Shown here piece by piece: positions 49,554 through 57,990 of a stretch of 64,000 nt of DNA. Source of the stretch: an uncultured Tolumonas sp. (GTDB lineage: Bacteria; Pseudomonadota; Gammaproteobacteria; Enterobacterales; Aeromonadaceae); contig NZ_OY782757.1 of assembly GCF_963678185.1 (NCBI RefSeq), positions 1,437,001 through 1,501,000 of the forward strand, given 5' to 3'. The position numbers and the translations under genes were made by a program. Under the pieces are notes generated by a model that did no database searches, was not told the origin of the DNA, and saw nothing but the letters and a program-made list of their open reading frames with translations. The stretch's first letter is position 1. Each line of letters begins with the position of its first letter.

Positions 49554-49623
49554 CCTTTATAGTTGGCTATAGACTCATTGACCGTAAGGACTTAAAAAGG
49601 TGATTATCATCCTTAAAGGTTGA
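49550..49623. promoter_or_regulatory. Putative operator region of the XRE regulator
   Basis: TCAACCTTTA (49550-49559) and TAAAGGTTGA (49614-49623) are perfect 10-bp arms 54 bases apart, with TGATTATCA between them (about 49601-49609). They bracket the region where the xre promoter should lie. Confidence 0.45.
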
Positions 49624-49769
49624 TCATTAACGTAAAACAACCAATTTTTACGCTAATCGATACATATCACATCCTTCATTTTATGCGTCTGCACTCATCC
49701 TCGCATGGCTGTTACCTTCGTTTTCAGTCCAGATGAACAGACTCCACTACATATACTAAGGAAGAAATC

Positions 49770-50093
49770 ATGATCCGTTATCCGATCATTGCCACTCTGT
49801 TTATTTTAGTTTCCACGATTTATTCACTCTTTACTGGCGGCTCACCTCACCTCGGATTCTGGGGGCATTTTTGGTTCTTCGTATTTGGATCTCTTTTTGT
49901 GTCACTGGGTTTGATGGGCGGTGAACTATTCCGTCGCTTCGTCAAACCGGATATCTTGATAGCAAATGGAGCTCAAGATATGTTCAAACAACGTCTATTC
50001 TGGAAAGTTGGTCCACAACTCATCGGTGGCGTTATTGGCATTATTGCTTGTAGTGGTTTTATGCAAAATGTGCTGGGTTATTACATTGGATAA
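49770..50093 (+). CDS. Small inner-membrane protein of unknown function
   Basis: A 107-aa protein with three likely membrane helices: about 5-22 (IIATLFILVSTIYSLF), 28-52 (GFWGHFWFFVFGSLFVSLGL) and 83-104. No family is recognised. It follows AAGGAAGAAATC and ends 12 bp before the next gene, so the two are probably co-expressed and may function together. Confidence 0.75.
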   Translation: MIRYPIIATLFILVSTIYSLFTGGSPHLGFWGHFWFFVFGSLFVSLGLMGGELFRRFVKPDILIANGAQDMFKQRLFWKVGPQLIGGVIGIIACSGFMQNVLGYYIG

Positions 50094-50105
50094 GGAAAAC
50101 AAATA

Positions 50106-50555
50106 ATGAAAGCATCATTACTTTTACCGATAGTTGCGTTGCTGAGTAACAATGCGCTGGCGTATGGCGAAGCTGGCCAATGGAGCAGTGGTTGGGGTCA
50201 GGGAACAACCGAATACACCGCCGTGGTTGATGCGCACAACAGCCTATATATCGCATGCAGTGATATTGCCAAGGTGTCTATGACCGCCACTGTCAAAGGG
50301 CAAGAATATGGCTCTTATGCCGCTAAAGGTTTTTCGTTGATAGTTAACGGAAGCGAATATGAAGCGCCTTATGAAACTAACTCTCGTGTCGGTGAAAACA
50401 ACTTTTACGACATGTGGGCTAAGTTACGTAAAGCCAAATCAATAACAATCGTCACCGCAGATGGTCAGAAACTTGCCCTACCAGTTAAAGGTGTTTCAGT
50501 CACGCTGCCTGCAACCAACACATCAGCGTTTAGCTGTCTGATGTGGGACAACTGA
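50106..50555 (+). CDS. Exported protein of unknown function
   Basis: A 149-aa protein with a signal peptide (MKASLLLPIVALLSNNALA, cleavage likely after ALA). The mature part is small and beta-rich, with two Cys residues (about 53 and 145) that could form a disulfide. A recognisable opening is GQWSSGWGQGTTEYTAV. Similar proteins of unknown role occur on mobile elements, by recollection. It forms a two-gene unit with the preceding membrane protein. Confidence 0.78.
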   Translation: MKASLLLPIVALLSNNALAYGEAGQWSSGWGQGTTEYTAVVDAHNSLYIACSDIAKVSMTATVKGQEYGSYAAKGFSLIVNGSEYEAPYETNSRVGENNFYDMWAKLRKAKSITIVTADGQKLALPVKGVSVTLPATNTSAFSCLMWDN

Positions 50556-50578
50556 TTACCTTAGTCAACATTTGATAC

Positions 50579-50610
50579 CAAGGGAGGCTCATCACCTCCT
50601 TCTATTTTTC
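50579..50610 (+). terminator. Putative terminator after the exported-protein gene
   Basis: GGAGG and CCTCC pair around CTCATCA, with AAGG/CCTT extension and TTCTATTTTT following. A modest stem. Confidence 0.5.
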
Positions 50611-50800
50611 ACTGCACCGCATTCACCCTTCCCCAAAATATTTCTCTGAAAAACCAACTTCGTATAGTAATAGCAACACCCATGAAATCTATCAATAAAC
50701 CCAATACAAAACTGGAACGGCTGAAGGCCAATTCTCAGGTTTATCTTTCATCCTATTTTGCCTCGATTGGGGCATTTTATTTCCTCATGAGGACAAAACG

Positions 50801-51310
50801 ATGGAAATCGCAGACCACATCATTACCTATCAAGGTGATGTTCCACAGCACGGTATTTACGCAGGAGAAGGCAATGTTATTTATTTTGATAGTAAAGGTA
50901 CTCGTTCAATTCTTGTTGAAAATATGGACCATTTTTGTCAGCAGAAAGGATGCTTTATCCGCAATTATCCGTTCCGCCCGTATGCGAGGCCGGAAAGTTT
51001 AGACAGAGCATTTGGGCAGATGAGTAAGATGACAGAACATCCGTTTTCTTCAGATGAACAGTTTGTTGCGTGGTGTATTAAAGGTGATTTAAATCCAAAA
51101 ACACACCGTAGTGGCAGGAGCGAACACGAAGAGGAAATAATAAAAATGACAATCAAGAAAATTCTGACATCCGCAGTGGATGTGTTGGCGCAGCACCCAA
51201 AATGGCAACAACAGGCCGAGACCGCCAATAAATATTTGCCCGTTATCATCGGTTCTATTCAGTTGGGAATAGAAATAAAAAAGATGGTGGATGCCAAGAA
51301 GCAGTTGTAG
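50801..51310 (+). CDS. LRAT/NlpC-P60-like protein lacking the catalytic cysteine
   Basis: A 169-aa protein whose first 100 residues follow the bacterial lecithin-retinol-acyltransferase-like fold: MEIADHIITYQGDVPQHGIY with the conserved His17, AGEGNVIYF, and FSSDEQFVAWCIKGDLN. The usual N-C-E-H-F motif, which carries the nucleophile Cys, reads S-D-E-Q-F at 84-88, so Cys is replaced by Asp85. The nearby Cys92 is the second, non-catalytic Cys of the family. The C-terminal 60 residues (ILTSAVDVLAQHP, IIGSIQLGIEIKKMV) look like an amphipathic or membrane-seeking helix pair. It is either an inactive binding version or a diverged enzyme. Confidence 0.68.
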   Translation: MEIADHIITYQGDVPQHGIYAGEGNVIYFDSKGTRSILVENMDHFCQQKGCFIRNYPFRPYARPESLDRAFGQMSKMTEHPFSSDEQFVAWCIKGDLNPKTHRSGRSEHEEEIIKMTIKKILTSAVDVLAQHPKWQQQAETANKYLPVIIGSIQLGIEIKKMVDAKKQL

Positions 51311-51332
51311 AGCATGATTTTTACTGCGGGGA

Positions 51333-51379
51333 TAGCAAGGGGCGAAAGCCCTTTGCTGTTGGAACATTCTTTTTTTATT
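51333..51379 (+). terminator. Putative terminator after the LRAT-like gene
   Basis: AGCAAGGGGC and GCCCTTTGCT pair around GAAA with one mismatch; a TTTTTTTA tract begins 9 bases later. Confidence 0.5.
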
Positions 51380-51580
51380 CTAAGTTGTTTTTGGACAAAA
51401 ATGAGTTATCTCATTTCTACATTGACGAATTAATGAATTAGAAGAGTTGATGCGAACCTCTATTTCTGGGCATGTTGAGCTACCAATTCTAGCGTTACTT
51501 ATCTGAAGTTAGATTACTATGAGGGAGCCTAGGACTCATTGTTGACTAAATAATATCGTATCCAAATTTAGAGCTTGAAA

Positions 51581-52801
51581 CTAACCGATAGAAACACGGT
51601 TTCGACCTTCATGTTTTGCTCGATAAAGTGCACTATCTGCTTGTAATAAAAGTGTATTTTCGTCTTTTGTTTCATTTTTATTATCTGAACAAGAAATACC
51701 CATACTGATGGTGATGGTCAGGTTACCAGACGGATGTTCAAATTGGAGAGCGGCAATCGCATGGCGGATCCGTTCTGCGACCAACATGGCGCTTGCAGCA
51801 TCGGTATCGCCTAATACTATCAAGAATTCCTCACCTCCGTATCGACCCACACAGTCACAATTGCGCAATTGTGCAGTCATAGTGTGAGAAACACTTTTTA
51901 GAACAGTATCGCCCATTCCATGGCCGAAGGTGTCATTGATCGTTTTAAAATGATCTAAGTCCGCCATGATCACTGACACTGGATGTTTTTTTCTTATTCC
52001 TGAATTCAAACTTTGCTGCATAAACTCCATGATTGCGCCACGATGGAATATTTGTGTTAACGCATCGCGACAAGATTGTTCTTTTAACAACTGCATTGCA
52101 TCTAAGAGCTGCGTATTGAGTTCGTAGATATGTTGATAAAGTCTGCTTTTTTCGATGAGGACCGAAACCTGCCTTGCAATGTGAATAAAAATTCTTTGAT
52201 GCACATCAAGGTAGGTATTTTTCTGCTTACTGGAGAAAAAAAGAAAACCAACCGGTTGTGCATCAATTATAAGTGGACATGTCAGGCTTGACTGTATTCC
52301 TTCCGCCACAATCAATTGTGTTGATTTAGAGTTAGGATGTGCGACTAAATATTCGGACAAATCATTCAATATTCGAGGTTGTTGCGAGTGCAAAATGGAT
52401 TCTAAACTGCTACCAGCCAATGGGCAGGTATAACCATGAGCCAGCTTTATTTTTTCAGGTTGATCTGTTTTAGCCCAATGAGCTTGGACTGTCTGTTGGT
52501 CATTAGAAATCAAGGCACAACCAATACGATCAAAAGGGATCACTTGTTTGAATGTATTATAGATACGTTCAAGCACGTCATCTAATAAGCTTCCTTGGCA
52601 GATCTCAGTCGAGATCTCTTGTAATTTACTGAATTCGGTGAAGCGAACTTCTAACCATGTGGCAAGCTGTAACAACTCAGATTCAAAATCAATAAAAGCG
52701 TTATTTGTCCTTTCATCTGGAAATGAAATAGAAAAATCACCCTCTTTCAATTTTCGGATCGCATCAATGTATAGGGATAATCGATCAATTTGCAGTATCA
52801 A
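51581..52801 (-). CDS. Diguanylate cyclase with GAF domain
   Basis: A 406-aa protein predicted to make cyclic-di-GMP. A helical N-terminus (1-60) is followed by a GAF sensor domain (about 65-205) and a coiled linker. The GGDEF domain (about 245-405) has GRYGGEEFLIVL; GGEEF is an active-site variant. The metal-binding ADLDHFKTINDTFGHGMGD is intact. An RxxD inhibitory site is not evident before GGEEF. No membrane segment is seen, so it is cytosolic. It is monocistronic. Confidence 0.93.
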   Translation of the reverse strand: MILQIDRLSLYIDAIRKLKEGDFSISFPDERTNNAFIDFESELLQLATWLEVRFTEFSKLQEISTEICQGSLLDDVLERIYNTFKQVIPFDRIGCALISNDQQTVQAHWAKTDQPEKIKLAHGYTCPLAGSSLESILHSQQPRILNDLSEYLVAHPNSKSTQLIVAEGIQSSLTCPLIIDAQPVGFLFFSSKQKNTYLDVHQRIFIHIARQVSVLIEKSRLYQHIYELNTQLLDAMQLLKEQSCRDALTQIFHRGAIMEFMQQSLNSGIRKKHPVSVIMADLDHFKTINDTFGHGMGDTVLKSVSHTMTAQLRNCDCVGRYGGEEFLIVLGDTDAASAMLVAERIRHAIAALQFEHPSGNLTITISMGISCSDNKNETKDENTLLLQADSALYRAKHEGRNRVSIG

Positions 52802-53111
52802 CTAAGGGTCTCTTCTCTAAGTATGTTGCATTATATCTTAGTGATAATGCATATACGTCATGATAGCAAGCCTATGAGGCTTTTCAGGAAATGAAATCCG
52901 GCAAGGCTAACTTTCGTATCGTGCTCATAAAGAAAAATAGATGCTAAATTTCTTGTAGCACAGGCTTCTCTAGTGCCAAGAAAAGCCTGTATCAATTTTC
53001 TAGCAATAACCTCAAATAAGCTGACCCCTATTGCTCACTATGCACCTGTTCTTGGTTCTGCCCAATTAAACAGCTTCCAAAGGATCAGCCATGTCCTTAT
53101 TGTTTGGTGCT
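52802..53111. other. Gap between the GGDEF and chemoreceptor genes
   Basis: No supported gene. It holds the left copy of the 50-bp hairpin repeat (52958-53007) and presumably the GGDEF promoter near 52810-52860. A 99-codon plus-strand frame here crosses into the chemoreceptor 3' end and has no family features. Confidence 0.5.
52958..53007. repeat. Hairpin repeat, left copy
   Basis: The first of two ~50-bp direct repeats. It contains ACAGGCTTCTC, loop TAGTGCCAA and GAAAAGCCTGT (11-bp stem with one mismatch), then ATCAATTT and TAGCAAT. It matches 55997-56047 almost base for base. The two copies bracket the chemoreceptor-hemerythrin gene. Confidence 0.8.
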
Positions 53112-55151
53112 CTACATACCTGCTGCTTTTAACTCAGGGACATAACGTTTATCCACTCGGAAAATATGGTCTACTAACCAATTTTTTAGGAAAAATAGCA
53201 GTTCCATATCGCTACCTGCTTCTTTATTGGCAAATCGCCGCAGCAAATTATCCATATCAGATAAAAGTTTAACGTGAACTTGTTTATGAGCATTCAAATC
53301 AGAGTAGTTGGCCCGTAACATCAGTGACTCTTCGTCTTCAAGGTGTTTTTTTGCTAAAAAAACAAGTTCATTCAGGCGTTCTTGCACTTGTCCCGGCGCC
53401 ATTTCATTGATGATTCCGTGATAAAGCTTATTCATACTGTTAAATAAACCTAGATGCTGGTTATCCACTTCAGCAATACCCACTCGGAATGCATCACTCC
53501 AACGAACCACTTCATTATGATCCAAGGAATCAAGCGTGCTTTCATAAGTTACTTTAAATTGAGAAGCCAGCATTTTCGCCTCTTCAGAATTTAAACTAAC
53601 CTGCTGTGAGAAACGATAACTTTTGCGTGCATCATCAGTTGCAGTTCGAATCACGGCTGCTATCTGCTCTACATTTTGTGCCGTTTCTTGTGCCACATAT
53701 GATTGTTCTTCCGCTGCCGTTGCGATTTGCACGTTCATGTCAGCGATGCGACCAACAGCCAATACAATATCATTAAGTCGTTCACCCGCGGCTTCCGCTT
53801 GCTGAACCGCCTGACCGCTAATTTGGGCGGTATTGTTCATGGTCTCAACCGAATTTGAAGTGCCTTGTTGTAACAGTTCTATCCGCTGCCGGATCTCCAC
53901 CGTTGCCTGTTGTGTTCGTGTTGCCAGGTGACGAACCTCATCTGCCACCACAGCAAACCCTCGCCCCGCCTCACCGGCTCTGGCTGCTTCAATGGCTGCA
54001 TTCAATGCCAGCAGGTTAGTTTGTTCAGAGATTGTTTTGATAACATTCAGGATCTCACCAATCTGGGTACTCTGTTGTTCTAGGTCATTGATACTGGAAA
54101 CTGCTTTTTCAATTTCAGACGCGACATTTTGAATCAGTACTACCGCTGAGGTAACCTCAGCTTGTCCATTGTTAGCCTGACGTTGTGTTTCCTCTGTTTC
54201 TTTTTTTGCAGTATCAGTAATTCCTGCAATTTCATGGATTGTCGCTGACATCTCTTGGGTGGCCGTTGCCAATGAATCACTACTCATCTGAACTTGAGAC
54301 ATATCATCCATTGTCTCTTTAGAGAGTGACATCAATGAACTCATCTGATGCCCTGTTCTTACAGATACGTTTTGTACTGTACTAACAATATGATCAAGCT
54401 CATTCAAAAACTGATTAAAATCAGATGCAATGGTTGAGAATTCATCAGATCCATTCACGGGCAAGCGGAATCGCAGGTCTTTTTTGCCTGTCGTTAAATC
54501 ATGCAATTTAGTCTTGAGTTGAAGTAATGGCCGATTAACTTTGATAGAAACCAAACCAAATGACACCAAACTAATCACCAGTAACAAAGCAGAAGAAAAT
54601 AACTGGATAGTATTTTCACGCGCCATACTCACTGATGAAGATAGCTCCTGTGTTTCCATTTTTTCATTTTGTATTTTCAATGCGGCATCAATGCTTGTCT
54701 GAATTCTGGATGAGACCGCATCAAAGCCAGTATCCGGCTTTTTCATCAGACGATCGCCTTCAGATTTATCGTTTGCATAGGCCTGAACCATTTTCTGGCC
54801 CACGTCTAATTGAGACACCAGCAGCGTTTTGATATCTGATAAATCAATATCAGGTAATGTTGGCAGCAATGCTGTCATCGCATCTTGATGTGACTTAGCC
54901 TCTTGGATGGATTCGGCATCCCCTGTCAGTGATGCATCGGTTAGAAATTGCTGAACTTGAGCAGAATGATAACGAAGTTCCTGAAGCTTAATTGTCTGAT
55001 TATGATACGAAATCGTCAGTTTTACCGAATCTTCATTCTGCTGATACTTGTAATATCCATAACCAGAAAGTGAGGTTATGAAGATAAATATGAACAAAGA
55101 CACAATCTGAATTAGTCGTCTAGTCGAAATGTTATGCAACCAACTATCCAT
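53112..55151 (-). CDS. Methyl-accepting chemotaxis protein fused to bacteriohemerythrin
   Basis: A 679-aa chemoreceptor with a C-terminal oxygen-binding hemerythrin domain. A membrane segment (about 13-33), a periplasmic helical domain, a second membrane segment (about 185-205) and HAMP precede the signalling domain ([32 protein letters not shown]). The final ~130 residues carry the di-iron ligand pattern: [27 protein letters not shown] and [13 protein letters not shown]. This suggests aerotaxis or oxygen sensing from the cytoplasm. The ATG at 55151 (MDSWLHN), behind AAGGAATTC, is preferred to 55190. The gene lies between two copies of a hairpin repeat. Confidence 0.94.
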   Translation of the reverse strand: MDSWLHNISTRRLIQIVSLFIFIFITSLSGYGYYKYQQNEDSVKLTISYHNQTIKLQELRYHSAQVQQFLTDASLTGDAESIQEAKSHQDAMTALLPTLPDIDLSDIKTLLVSQLDVGQKMVQAYANDKSEGDRLMKKPDTGFDAVSSRIQTSIDAALKIQNEKMETQELSSSVSMARENTIQLFSSALLLVISLVSFGLVSIKVNRPLLQLKTKLHDLTTGKKDLRFRLPVNGSDEFSTIASDFNQFLNELDHIVSTVQNVSVRTGHQMSSLMSLSKETMDDMSQVQMSSDSLATATQEMSATIHEIAGITDTAKKETEETQRQANNGQAEVTSAVVLIQNVASEIEKAVSSINDLEQQSTQIGEILNVIKTISEQTNLLALNAAIEAARAGEAGRGFAVVADEVRHLATRTQQATVEIRQRIELLQQGTSNSVETMNNTAQISGQAVQQAEAAGERLNDIVLAVGRIADMNVQIATAAEEQSYVAQETAQNVEQIAAVIRTATDDARKSYRFSQQVSLNSEEAKMLASQFKVTYESTLDSLDHNEVVRWSDAFRVGIAEVDNQHLGLFNSMNKLYHGIINEMAPGQVQERLNELVFLAKKHLEDEESLMLRANYSDLNAHKQVHVKLLSDMDNLLRRFANKEAGSDMELLFFLKNWLVDHIFRVDKRYVPELKAAGM

Positions 55152-55996
55152 ATGAATTCCTTCTCTTTTTATGATAGATATAGAATACACATTACAACGA
55201 AAATAGAGGTGTATTTTTTATTAAAATTGGCGGTTACCTCTACACTTATAAACTACATTAGAGCTTTTCATCTAATTTGTGTTTGGTTCGATTTCTCACC
55301 ATTGAAGCAAACGGTTCAGGATAAAGAGATGTGGCTGTATTTTCAGGAGCCAGTTCAGCGTTAATGGTTTTTTTTGCGTTAAAGTTAAAGCCTCATCTGA
55401 GTCAATGTGTGTCATTCATGAAATGATCCGTATGCATTTGAGTATAAGTTTATTGAGAGTATGCACAATGCTTTATACAAAAATATGTTTGCATGGTTAT
55501 AAGTTCACATGATGGCCTGATAGGGCGGTTTTTATGGGAAATAAAAGCGAAAGCGAGATCCGGCACGATGTTAATGAATGATCAAAGCGAACCAGTTGGA
55601 AATCTTAAAAAAGAAAATTCAGCTCTTTTTGTGATGTCTTATCTAGGAACTAATACACTTGTACTAGTTCAGACATGATCTGACAGGGATCTGACCCAGC
55701 ATTACTGGACACCATATTAAATGCATAAAATAACTCATAGAGATGGATCATACCCCAAATTGCAACCGATCAGAAAAAGGCCCGATTCAATATTCTGAAA
55801 GTTATAAAGAAGACGCTCTCTGTCATATCCTGTTCACAGCATCAACAAGTAACTCCACTGGCAACATCTTCCCATAGAGATCAAACGTCATTTTTTCCTT
55901 TTTTTACCAAAAACTGAGTCACGATATGTTAAAAGAAATAATGCGGTCGATTATGATGACAACAATCACTGCGTAGAAGCACTAAAACACTTTGGG
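55152..55996. other. Gene-free stretch upstream of the chemoreceptor gene
   Basis: About 845 bp without a supported gene. A 61-codon plus-strand frame at 55493 has no ribosome site or family features. The stretch probably contains the chemoreceptor promoter near 55160-55260, and otherwise looks like decayed island DNA. Confidence 0.45.
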
Positions 55997-56047
55997 GCAC
56001 AGGCTTTTCTAGCGCCAAGAAAAGCCTGTATCAATTTGTTTAGCAAT
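55997..56047. repeat. Hairpin repeat, right copy
   Basis: The second copy of the ~50-bp repeat. Here ACAGGCTTTTC and GAAAAGCCTGT are perfect 11-bp arms around TAGCGCCAA, then ATCAATTT and TTAGCAAT, whose TTA is the stop codon of the recombinase gene. It may be the recombinase gene's 3' hairpin, or a recombination site. Confidence 0.8.
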
Positions 56048-56636
56048 CTGTTTGCTCTGATAACCTTAGTGCATCCTCCAATTCGACACCGAGGTAACGG
56101 ATTGTGTTATCTAGCTTCGAATGGCCCAGCAAGATCTGTACTGCCCTAATATTTTTTGTTCTGGCATAGATCAGAGTTGCTTTGGTTCGACGCATCGAAT
56201 GTGTTCCATAATAGTCTGCGTTTAGTCCAAGCTTTGCGGCCCAACTTCTGATAATCGAACGATAAAAGGAGTAACTAATGGGTTGGTTTTTACGACGATC
56301 GCTGGGAAACAAAAAGTTTTTTGCTTCTAGAGATGCAAAATGGATCCACAAGCTGAGGCTTTGTTGCGTTCTTGGTGTGATCTCATAGTGAACATCTGTT
56401 CTGGTCTTTTGCTGAATACATTGTACTCGAGCATTGATTATTCCTTGTGACGATACATCGTATACATGCGTTTTTAGCAAATCACTCGATCTCAATTTGC
56501 TATCAATGGCTAGGTTTAATAACGCAAGCTGCATCAAGTTATTTTCAAGCTCAAGTCGAGTTCTGATCCGCCAGATTTCTTCTAGCTTGAATGGCCTTTT
56601 TATGCCAGTACATTTGCCTAAAGTTGATTTTTTCAT
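56040..56636 (-). CDS. Small tyrosine recombinase (FimB-sized)
   Basis: A 198-aa tyrosine recombinase made almost only of the catalytic domain. Catalytic residues are visible: Arg in DSKLRSSDLL, H-x-x-R in YGTHSMRRTKAT, LLGHSKLDNTI and the Tyr in RYLGVELEDAL. Proteins of this size (compare FimB/FimE) invert or move short segments; close relatives occur on plasmids and islands. The ATG at 56636 (MKKSTLGKC) is preferred, although another in-frame ATG lies at 56669. The two ATGs are part of an inverted repeat. The stop codon lies in the right hairpin repeat. Confidence 0.88.
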   Translation of the reverse strand: MKKSTLGKCTGIKRPFKLEEIWRIRTRLELENNLMQLALLNLAIDSKLRSSDLLKTHVYDVSSQGIINARVQCIQQKTRTDVHYEITPRTQQSLSLWIHFASLEAKNFLFPSDRRKNQPISYSFYRSIIRSWAAKLGLNADYYGTHSMRRTKATLIYARTKNIRAVQILLGHSKLDNTIRYLGVELEDALRLSEQTDC

Positions 56637-56669
56637 GTTGACCCCCGCTCTGGTGTTATTGGTCAACAT
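56634..56669. promoter_or_regulatory. Inverted repeat over the recombinase start
   Basis: ATGTTGACC (56635-56643) and GGTCAACAT (56661-56669) are perfect 9-bp arms with a 17-base spacer, and each arm includes one candidate start codon on the minus strand. It could be an autoregulatory operator or an mRNA hairpin hiding the start. Confidence 0.5.
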
Positions 56670-56702
56670 AAATTTTGGCCGGCACTAGGTGCTATTTCAT
56701 TA

Positions 56703-57581
56703 GGGGCTGTTGATCTTTCGAGGTGAATTATTGAGCGGCATGGTGAATTGATATAATCACTTTCACAAAAAAACAATTCACACCAAACCACCATGCTTCG
56801 AACAATGCTAACAAATGAATACTGGTAAAAGCTATCCAGACTCCTGCTTGAAACCGGACGTGTCTATACCAAACCGGAACACCGTATGACACTTGAAGGT
56901 ATTTTGTACCGGATGCGTGTCGGTTGTTCGTGGCGTGATATCCCCCAAGCTTTTGGCGACTGGAACACGATTTACCGTCGTTTTAATCTTTGGTCGAAAA
57001 AGGCGTTCTTCTTCAATTATTCACGACATTGAAGCAATCACCTGATGTTGAATGGGAATTTGTTGACGGCAGTATTGTCAGATCTCATCAGCACGCCACT
57101 GGGGCATCCACAGATGAGAGAGAATCGATTGGTAAAAACCGTAGTGGCAATACAACAAGAATCCATTTAGCCGTGGACAGTTATGGTTTACCCATTGATT
57201 TTTTGCTCACTGGCGGTGAGGTTCACGACATCAGAGCCGCGCCAGAATTGATAGCTCGTTTACCTGAGGCCGATTTTGTTGTGGCTGATAAAGGTTACGA
57301 CAGTGAACCTATCCGGGAACAAATTAGGAAAAAGAACGGTAAACCAGTGATCCCCCGAAAATCGAATTCAAAAACTGGTAATGCCGATATGGATTGGTGT
57401 TTATATAAATATCGGCATTTAGTTGAAAATGCGTTTGCGCGGCTAAAACATTATCGAGCCATCGCAACGCGATATGACAAATTAGCACGAAACTATGCCA
57501 GCACGCTGGCATTGGCGTGTTGCATGATGTGGCTACCGATGTGAAAGGTATGAAATTTCGTCAGCAAAGATCAATAGGCCC
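56703..57581 (+). mobile_element. IS5-family insertion sequence (IS427-like group)
   Basis: An 879-bp element. The left end GGGGCTGTTGATCTTT and the right end (minus strand) GGGCCTATTGATCTTT are imperfect inverted repeats. TA at 56701-56702 and 57582-57583 is the likely target duplication. It encodes a two-frame transposase with an A5G frameshift site, typical of this group. It lies directly upstream of the recombinase gene. Confidence 0.85.
56793..57544 (+). pseudogene. IS5-family transposase, two frames, interrupted
   Basis: DDE transposase of an IS427-type element. The first frame reads MLRTMLTNEYW, then TAA at 56826-56828, then KLSRLLLETGRVYTKPEHRM through RRFNLWSKK. The second frame (from about 56990) continues with VEKGVLLQLFTTLKQ, DGSIVRSHQ (first Asp), ADKGYDSEP (second Asp) and ENAFARLKHYR (Glu), ending at 57544. 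A -1 slip at TCGAAAAAGG would fuse the frames as in functional relatives. The TAA where a Ser codon is expected interrupts the N-terminus, so the element is probably inactive unless translation restarts at ATG 56886. Confidence 0.82.
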
Positions 57582-57990
57582 TAAACTTACTGGATAAAAA
57601 TGAGTTGGCTTTTACGTGTTAGCTATTGGTTTTGGATAACCAAAATTAAGTCAAAGCGAAGTAAACAAAAGAGATTCAGAATGAAATTCATAATTTCACT
57701 CTATTAGATGATTTTAAAGCTGCATCCATAAAAATTACGTCATGAACAAACCACTAACGTTCAAATTTTTTCACTTTGGTGCATATTAGAAATAAAAAAG
57801 AGAATCACGATGTCAGTGTTCTCTTTTTAGCTACACAGTAACAAAAATGAAAGCTCAGCAAACCCTTATGACATCAACAAGAAGCATCGCTTTACTTGGC
57901 TTAATGTTTTTCCCTTGTCTCGGTTTCTTTCATCGGTTACTCAAAAAGCCCCGGATTATTCAGCCGGGGAAAAGGACACACTAATTTAAG
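57582..57990. other. Gap between the IS element and the PTS operon
   Basis: No gene is seen. It holds a hairpin with T-rich flanks at 57795-57828 (AAAAAGAGAA / TTCTCTTTTT) and the PTS operon terminator at 57943-57969. Confidence 0.5.
57943..57969 (-). terminator. Terminator of the PTS operon
   Basis: CCCCGG and CCGGGG pair around a 9-base loop and are followed on the minus strand by CTTTTTGAG, 22 bp after the EIIBC stop. Confidence 0.7.

Noticed and set aside
50682-51002. 106-codon frame overlapping the LRAT-like gene
   Set aside because: Most of it is an alternative frame of the better-supported gene at 50801, and it lacks recognisable features.
55493-55678. 61-codon plus-strand ORF upstream of the chemoreceptor
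   Set aside because: No ribosome site, no family match and low-quality composition; treated as noncoding.
52958-56047. Hairpin repeats as integron attC sites
   Set aside because: The core GTTRRRY-type sequences and the bulged two-box layout of attC are absent, and the recombinase lacks the IntI-specific insertion and length.
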